Source: Planctomycetota bacterium
Lineage (GTDB): Bacteria > Planctomycetota > Planctomycetia > Pirellulales > S012-138
DNA length: 8,015 nt
Assembly: GCA_026982835.1 (NCBI GenBank)
Contig: JALSGI010000899.1
Span: forward strand, 1 to 8,015
Direction: 5' to 3'
The position numbers and the translations under genes were made by a program. Shown piece after piece: positions 5,319 to 8,015 of this stretch. The notes beneath the pieces are model-generated. The model ran no database searches, was not told the origin of the DNA, and saw only the letters and a program-made list of their open reading frames with translations. The first letter of the stretch is position 1; each line of letters starts with the position of its first letter.

Positions 5319-6128
5319 ATGCAACGTCTTCAGGTTGCCGATACTCAACTGGCCGTGCTGGACCAAGGCCAAGGGGTGCCCGTGCTGCTGGTGCACGGGT
5401 TCCCGCTGGATCACTCGATGTGGAAGTACCAGATCGAGCATCTGGTTGCCTCTTTTCGGGTGATCGCCCCGGACCTGCGCGGGCTGGGGCAAAGTCCCGC
5501 GGCCGCAGAGGTGGTGCCGATGGAGCGTTTTGCCGACGACCTGGCCCTGCTGCTGGATGCCCTCGGGGTGCAGGAGCCTGCCGTTTACGTGGGGCTTTCC
5601 ATGGGCGGATACATCGCCTGGGAGATGCTTCGCCGCCACCGAGAGCGGTTGCGGGCCGTGGTGCTGTGCGATACCAAGGCCCAAGCCGATACGCCCGAGG
5701 CCGCCCAAGGACGCCGCCAGATGGCCGAAACGATTCTCCGCCAGGGGATGGGGCCGCTGGATGCGGCGATGCGGGAAAAGCTCTGGGCCGCCCGCAGCAC
5801 CACCCGGTGCGAAGAGGACGTGGAGGCGGTGCATCGGGTCATCCGGGGCACCGACCCCCGGGGAGCCGCCGCGGCCCTGCGGGGCATGGCCCAGCGAAGC
5901 GACGCCACGGAGCTTCTGCCCACCATCGGGCTGCCCACGCTGGTCCTCTGCGGCCAGCAGGATGTCCTTTCCCCGGTGGAACAGATGGAACAGATGGCCC
6001 GAGCCATCCCCGGCGGGGCCCGGTTCGCCGCGGTCCCCGAGGCGGGCCACATGGCCCCACTGGAAAACCCCCGGGAAGTGAACGCCCACTTGGAGCAATT
6101 CCTGCACTGCTTGGAGCAAACGGCTTGA
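5319..6128 (+). CDS. Alpha/beta-fold hydrolase
   Basis: A 269-residue cytoplasmic alpha/beta hydrolase without a signal peptide, of the size usual for the family. HGFPLD (26-31) gives the oxyanion-hole strand end and PDLRGLGQS (51-59) is the conserved turn. The nucleophile is Ser94 in the elbow GLSMGG, the acid is Asp215 in GQQDVLSP and the base is His244 in EAGHMAPLENP, so the triad is complete. A cap domain lies at about 125-190. The pattern resembles the 3-oxoadipate enol-lactonase / carboxylesterase branch, but no aromatic-degradation genes are nearby and the substrate is unknown. GGAG (5307-5310) lies eight bases before the ATG. The rhomboid gene follows after 107 bp on the same strand, so cotranscription is possible. 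Confidence 0.9.
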   Translation: MQRLQVADTQLAVLDQGQGVPVLLVHGFPLDHSMWKYQIEHLVASFRVIAPDLRGLGQSPAAAEVVPMERFADDLALLLDALGVQEPAVYVGLSMGGYIAWEMLRRHRERLRAVVLCDTKAQADTPEAAQGRRQMAETILRQGMGPLDAAMREKLWAARSTTRCEEDVEAVHRVIRGTDPRGAAAALRGMAQRSDATELLPTIGLPTLVLCGQQDVLSPVEQMEQMARAIPGGARFAAVPEAGHMAPLENPREVNAHLEQFLHCLEQTA

Positions 6129-6235
6129 TGCTCCCGGAGGGCCTTTCCTGCTTGTGAATCGGGGAGAATCTCCGACAATGAACCCATACCCCGTCCAGCC
6201 GAGGCGGGGCGTGGGGCCAAGCAAAGGAACACGGC

Positions 6236-7063
6236 ATGTTTCCCCTGCGGGACAATATCCCTTCGCGCACCGTACCGCTGGTCAACTACACGATCATGGT
6301 GCTGACCACGGCCGTGTTTTTTCTGCAACTGGCCGACCAGCGCGACGGGCACGCCGAGTTGGTGGACCGTTACGGGATGGTACCCCAGCGGGTGCTAAAT
6401 CCCGGCACGGTGGTGGTGATGGAAGTGCCCCAGGTGGTGAACACGATCTATGGACCGCAGGTAGTGCGGGTGCGCAAAACGCTTCCCCCCGCGGCGGTGC
6501 CGGAATGGCTCACGCTGCTGACCTGTATCTTTCTGCACGGAGGGTGGCTGCATTTCCTGGGCAACATGTGGTTTTTGTATATCTTCGGGGACAACGTAGA
6601 GGACCGGTTGGGGCACGGGGGGTTCCTGATCTTTTACCTGGCCAGCGGGGTGCTGGCCAGCCTGGCCCACCTGGGAGCCAACCCCGATTCGCCTGTGCCC
6701 ACCATCGGAGCCAGCGGGGCGATTGCCGGAGTGATGGGGGCCTACATGGTCTTTTACCCCAACGCGCTGGTGATCACGTTGGTCCCGCTGTTTTTTATCT
6801 TCTACACGCTGGTGCTGCCGGCCCCGGTGTTCCTGGGCATCTGGTTCTTGATCCAGTTTTTCCAGGGGATGGGTAGCATCACCGGCGGGCAAAGCAGCGG
6901 CGTGGCCTGGTGGGCGCACATTGGGGGATTTGTGGTGGGGATGATCGTGGCCTGGGCATTGCTGCCCACCCGGCTGACGCGCCCGCCGGTGACCCAGCGC
7001 CGCCCGGGGGCCGAACGCGTGCGCATCTACCGCTATCGCATGCAGCGCCCCCCGGAGCTTTGA
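6236..7063 (+). CDS. Rhomboid family intramembrane serine protease
   Basis: A 275-residue polytopic membrane protein of the rhomboid family, which cleaves transmembrane substrates within or near the bilayer. The conserved HGGWLHFLGNMWFLYIFGDNVED (101-123) carries His106 and Asn110 of the oxyanion region. The catalytic Ser160 is in GASGAIAG and the catalytic His228 is in WWAHIGGFVVG, so it should be active. Segment 1 (about 15-32) is followed by a roughly 60-residue extracytoplasmic loop before the core. Further segments lie at about 92-118, 128-146, 156-173, 176-192, 196-210 and 225-244. The last 30 residues are Arg/Pro-rich and cytosolic or disordered. AAAGGAA (6223-6229) six bases before the ATG fixes the start. 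It follows the hydrolase gene and converges on the LysR gene. Confidence 0.92.
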   Translation: MFPLRDNIPSRTVPLVNYTIMVLTTAVFFLQLADQRDGHAELVDRYGMVPQRVLNPGTVVVMEVPQVVNTIYGPQVVRVRKTLPPAAVPEWLTLLTCIFLHGGWLHFLGNMWFLYIFGDNVEDRLGHGGFLIFYLASGVLASLAHLGANPDSPVPTIGASGAIAGVMGAYMVFYPNALVITLVPLFFIFYTLVLPAPVFLGIWFLIQFFQGMGSITGGQSSGVAWWAHIGGFVVGMIVAWALLPTRLTRPPVTQRRPGAERVRIYRYRMQRPPEL

Positions 7064-7078
7064 CCCCGGCAGGCAGCC
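7064..7078 (+). repeat. 15-base direct repeat, copy 1
   Basis: CCCCGGCAGGCAGCC starts immediately after the rhomboid stop codon and recurs exactly at 7184-7198, inside the 3' end of the LysR gene, 120 bases away. Confidence 0.8.
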
Positions 7079-7094
7079 TCTGGCTGCGGCTTTT
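7073..7094 (+). terminator. Candidate terminator after the rhomboid gene
   Basis: GCAGCC-TCT-GGCTGC (7073-7087) forms a six-pair stem nine bases after the stop codon, followed after three bases by TTTT (7091-7094). The short T-run makes it only moderately convincing. It overlaps direct-repeat copy 1. Confidence 0.45.
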
Positions 7095-7104
7095 GTCGGC
7101 AGAA

Positions 7105-7136
7105 GGGGCGAGCCGCCGGCTTCAGCTGGCGGAGAA
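7105..7136 (-). repeat. REP-like hairpin unit 9, outside the main cluster
   Basis: On the minus strand: TTCT, CCGCCAGC-TGAA-GCCGGCGG (7113-7132), then CTCGCCCC (7105-7112). Seven Watson-Crick pairs plus one A·C, which is a G·T on the plus strand. The left arm equals unit 6 and the right arm equals unit 4. It sits between the converging rhomboid and LysR genes, over 1.9 kb from the cluster. Confidence 0.75.
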
Positions 7137-7148
7137 CCGGCGGCTTTT
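7111..7148 (+). terminator. Candidate terminator overlapping REP-like unit 9
   Basis: AGCCGCCGG (7111-7119) pairs perfectly with CCGGCGGCT (7137-7145), and TTTT (7145-7148) covers the end of the stem. The 17-base loop contains half of REP-like unit 9, so the two folds are mutually exclusive. Its position between converging genes fits a terminator for the rhomboid unit; the T-run is short. Confidence 0.45.
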
Positions 7149-7159
7149 CCCGGCTTGCT

Positions 7160-8015
7160 TTACTCCCCCTCCGCCGCACTGCTCCCCGGCAGGCAGCCGG
7201 AGCGTTTGACGAAGCGGAGGAACTCCCGGGCCGGGACCGACAGCTCGTGCCCCCGCCGCCAGATGGCATACAGGCAGCGCTGCGGCCGAAAGTGCCGAAT
7301 CCGCACCGGCACCAGCAAGCCGTCTTTCACCTCCTGGGCGATCACCGACCGGGACTGGAAAGCCACCCCGGCCCCTTGCGCCACGGCCCGGCGGATCGCC
7401 TCGTTGGAGTTCATTTTCATGGCCACCTTCAGCCGCTCCGGGGAGACGCCGGCCCGTTGCAACGCCGCTTCCACACAGCGGCGGCTTCCTGAGCCGCTCT
7501 CCCGCACGATCAGCGGCCAGCGGACCACCTCGGCCAGCGAGGCGGTGCGGCGCTGAGCCAGCGGATGGTCCGGGGCGACGATCAGCACCAGCTCATCCTG
7601 GGCAATTTCTTCGTATTGAAGGCGGTCCTGCTGCTGCACCTCCCCCACCACCCCCAGCTCCGCTTTGCCTTGCAGCACCTGCCGGGTGGCTTGCTGGCTG
7701 TCGGAGACGGCAAGCGAAACCTCCACCTGCGGATACCGCTTGCCGAAAGCCGCCAGGCACTCCGGCAACAGCCACTCGGCCGGCACGCTGCTGGTGGCCA
7801 GGCGAAGCACCCCTTGCAAAGTCTCCTGCTGCGGCGCGGCCACCTGCCGGGCTTGTTGGGCCAGTTGGAGCATTTGCCGGGCCAGGGGGACTAGCCGCCG
7901 GGCCGCCTCGGTGGGGATCACTTGCCGCCCCTGGCGTAAAAACAGCGGGACCTCCAGCCACCGCTCCAGTGCCGCTACATACTTGCTCACCGTGGCCTGG
8001 GAGATTCCCAGGGCC
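7160..8015 (-). CDS. LysR-type transcriptional regulator, C-terminal 284 residues
   Basis: A DNA-binding regulator of the LysR family, open at the right edge. The first visible residues, ALGISQATVSKYVAALE, are the recognition part of the winged helix-turn-helix, followed by VPLFLRQGRQVIPTEAARRL (23-42), the wing and linker start. A linker helix spans about 43-65 and the effector-binding domain about 66-270 (LRLATSSVPAEWLLP, then ELGVVGE, then RESGSGSRR, then AVAQGAGVAF). The RESGSGSRR stretch resembles the REPGSGTR of the CysL/CbbR-like branch. About 20-25 N-terminal residues are missing, judged from family length. A GTG at 7988-7990 is an internal Val codon, not the start. The regulated genes and ligand are unknown; a LysR target is often the divergent neighbour, which lies outside the window. 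It converges on the rhomboid gene. Confidence 0.92.
   Translation of the reverse strand, partial: ALGISQATVSKYVAALERWLEVPLFLRQGRQVIPTEAARRLVPLARQMLQLAQQARQVAAPQQETLQGVLRLATSSVPAEWLLPECLAAFGKRYPQVEVSLAVSDSQQATRQVLQGKAELGVVGEVQQQDRLQYEEIAQDELVLIVAPDHPLAQRRTASLAEVVRWPLIVRESGSGSRRCVEAALQRAGVSPERLKVAMKMNSNEAIRRAVAQGAGVAFQSRSVIAQEVKDGLLVPVRIRHFRPQRCLYAIWRRGHELSVPAREFLRFVKRSGCLPGSSAAEGE
7184..7198 (+). repeat. 15-base direct repeat, copy 2
   Basis: This exact copy of 7064-7078 lies within the last codons of the LysR gene (minus strand, encoding the CLPG part of the tail). The 105 bases between the copies include the LysR stop and the terminator-like stems. Confidence 0.8.

Noticed and set aside
4679..5320. 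A 213-codon open frame on the minus strand across the repeat region
   Set aside because: It is the translation of hairpins and repeats, has no recognisable domain, and overlaps the start of the hydrolase gene; high G+C DNA often leaves such frames open.
6178..6209. Small gene starting at ATG 6178, and a CCCCG/CGGGG hairpin, between hydrolase and rhomboid
   Set aside because: The frame runs into the rhomboid gene in another phase with no recognisable product, and the five-pair stem with an 11-base loop has no T-run.

Overview
The window is G+C-rich bacterial DNA with seven protein genes and one long repeat-filled gap. A planctomycete, probably of the Pirellulales type, is the best guess. The reasons are the one-domain PEGA lipoprotein with a Pro/Ala-rich tail, the gene style, and intergenic hairpins of a kind I associate with that group. 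This is inference: there is no rRNA or other taxonomic marker.

Layout: the 5' end of argG (argininosuccinate synthase) leaves the window on the minus strand. Divergent from it, a secreted or anchored beta-helix protein (354-1121) is followed closely by an IolI-like sugar isomerase/epimerase (1163-1981). A PEGA lipoprotein (2003-2629, minus) converges on these with a 21-bp gap. A divergent intergenic region (2630-3256) with an unusually A+T-rich core follows, then a membrane fatty acid desaturase (3257-4393). The gap 4394-5318 has no credible gene. After it come an alpha/beta hydrolase (5319-6128) and a rhomboid protease (6236-7063), both plus strand. A LysR-type regulator (minus, 7160 to beyond the right edge) converges on them.

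The least ordinary part is 4394-5318. It holds a family of about 30-base REP-like palindromes of the form CC-N4-GC, four-base loop, GC-N4'-GG, usually followed by CTCGC and often preceded by TCT. Stems differ between copies while pairing is kept. One copy lies outside the cluster, between the rhomboid and LysR genes, where it overlaps a terminator-like stem. Next to the cluster is a 304-bp segment with 20-bp imperfect terminal inverted repeats and flanking TA dinucleotides, which looks like a non-autonomous mobile element. Its left-end sequence occurs a second time just after the desaturase.

Metabolically the genes are a mixture: arginine synthesis, probable carbohydrate or polyol handling (beta-helix plus isomerase), lipid desaturation, envelope proteins and a regulator. 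Only the beta-helix/isomerase pair and the hydrolase/rhomboid pair look like transcription units. No complete new defence or metabolic system is visible. The repeats are the main point of interest.
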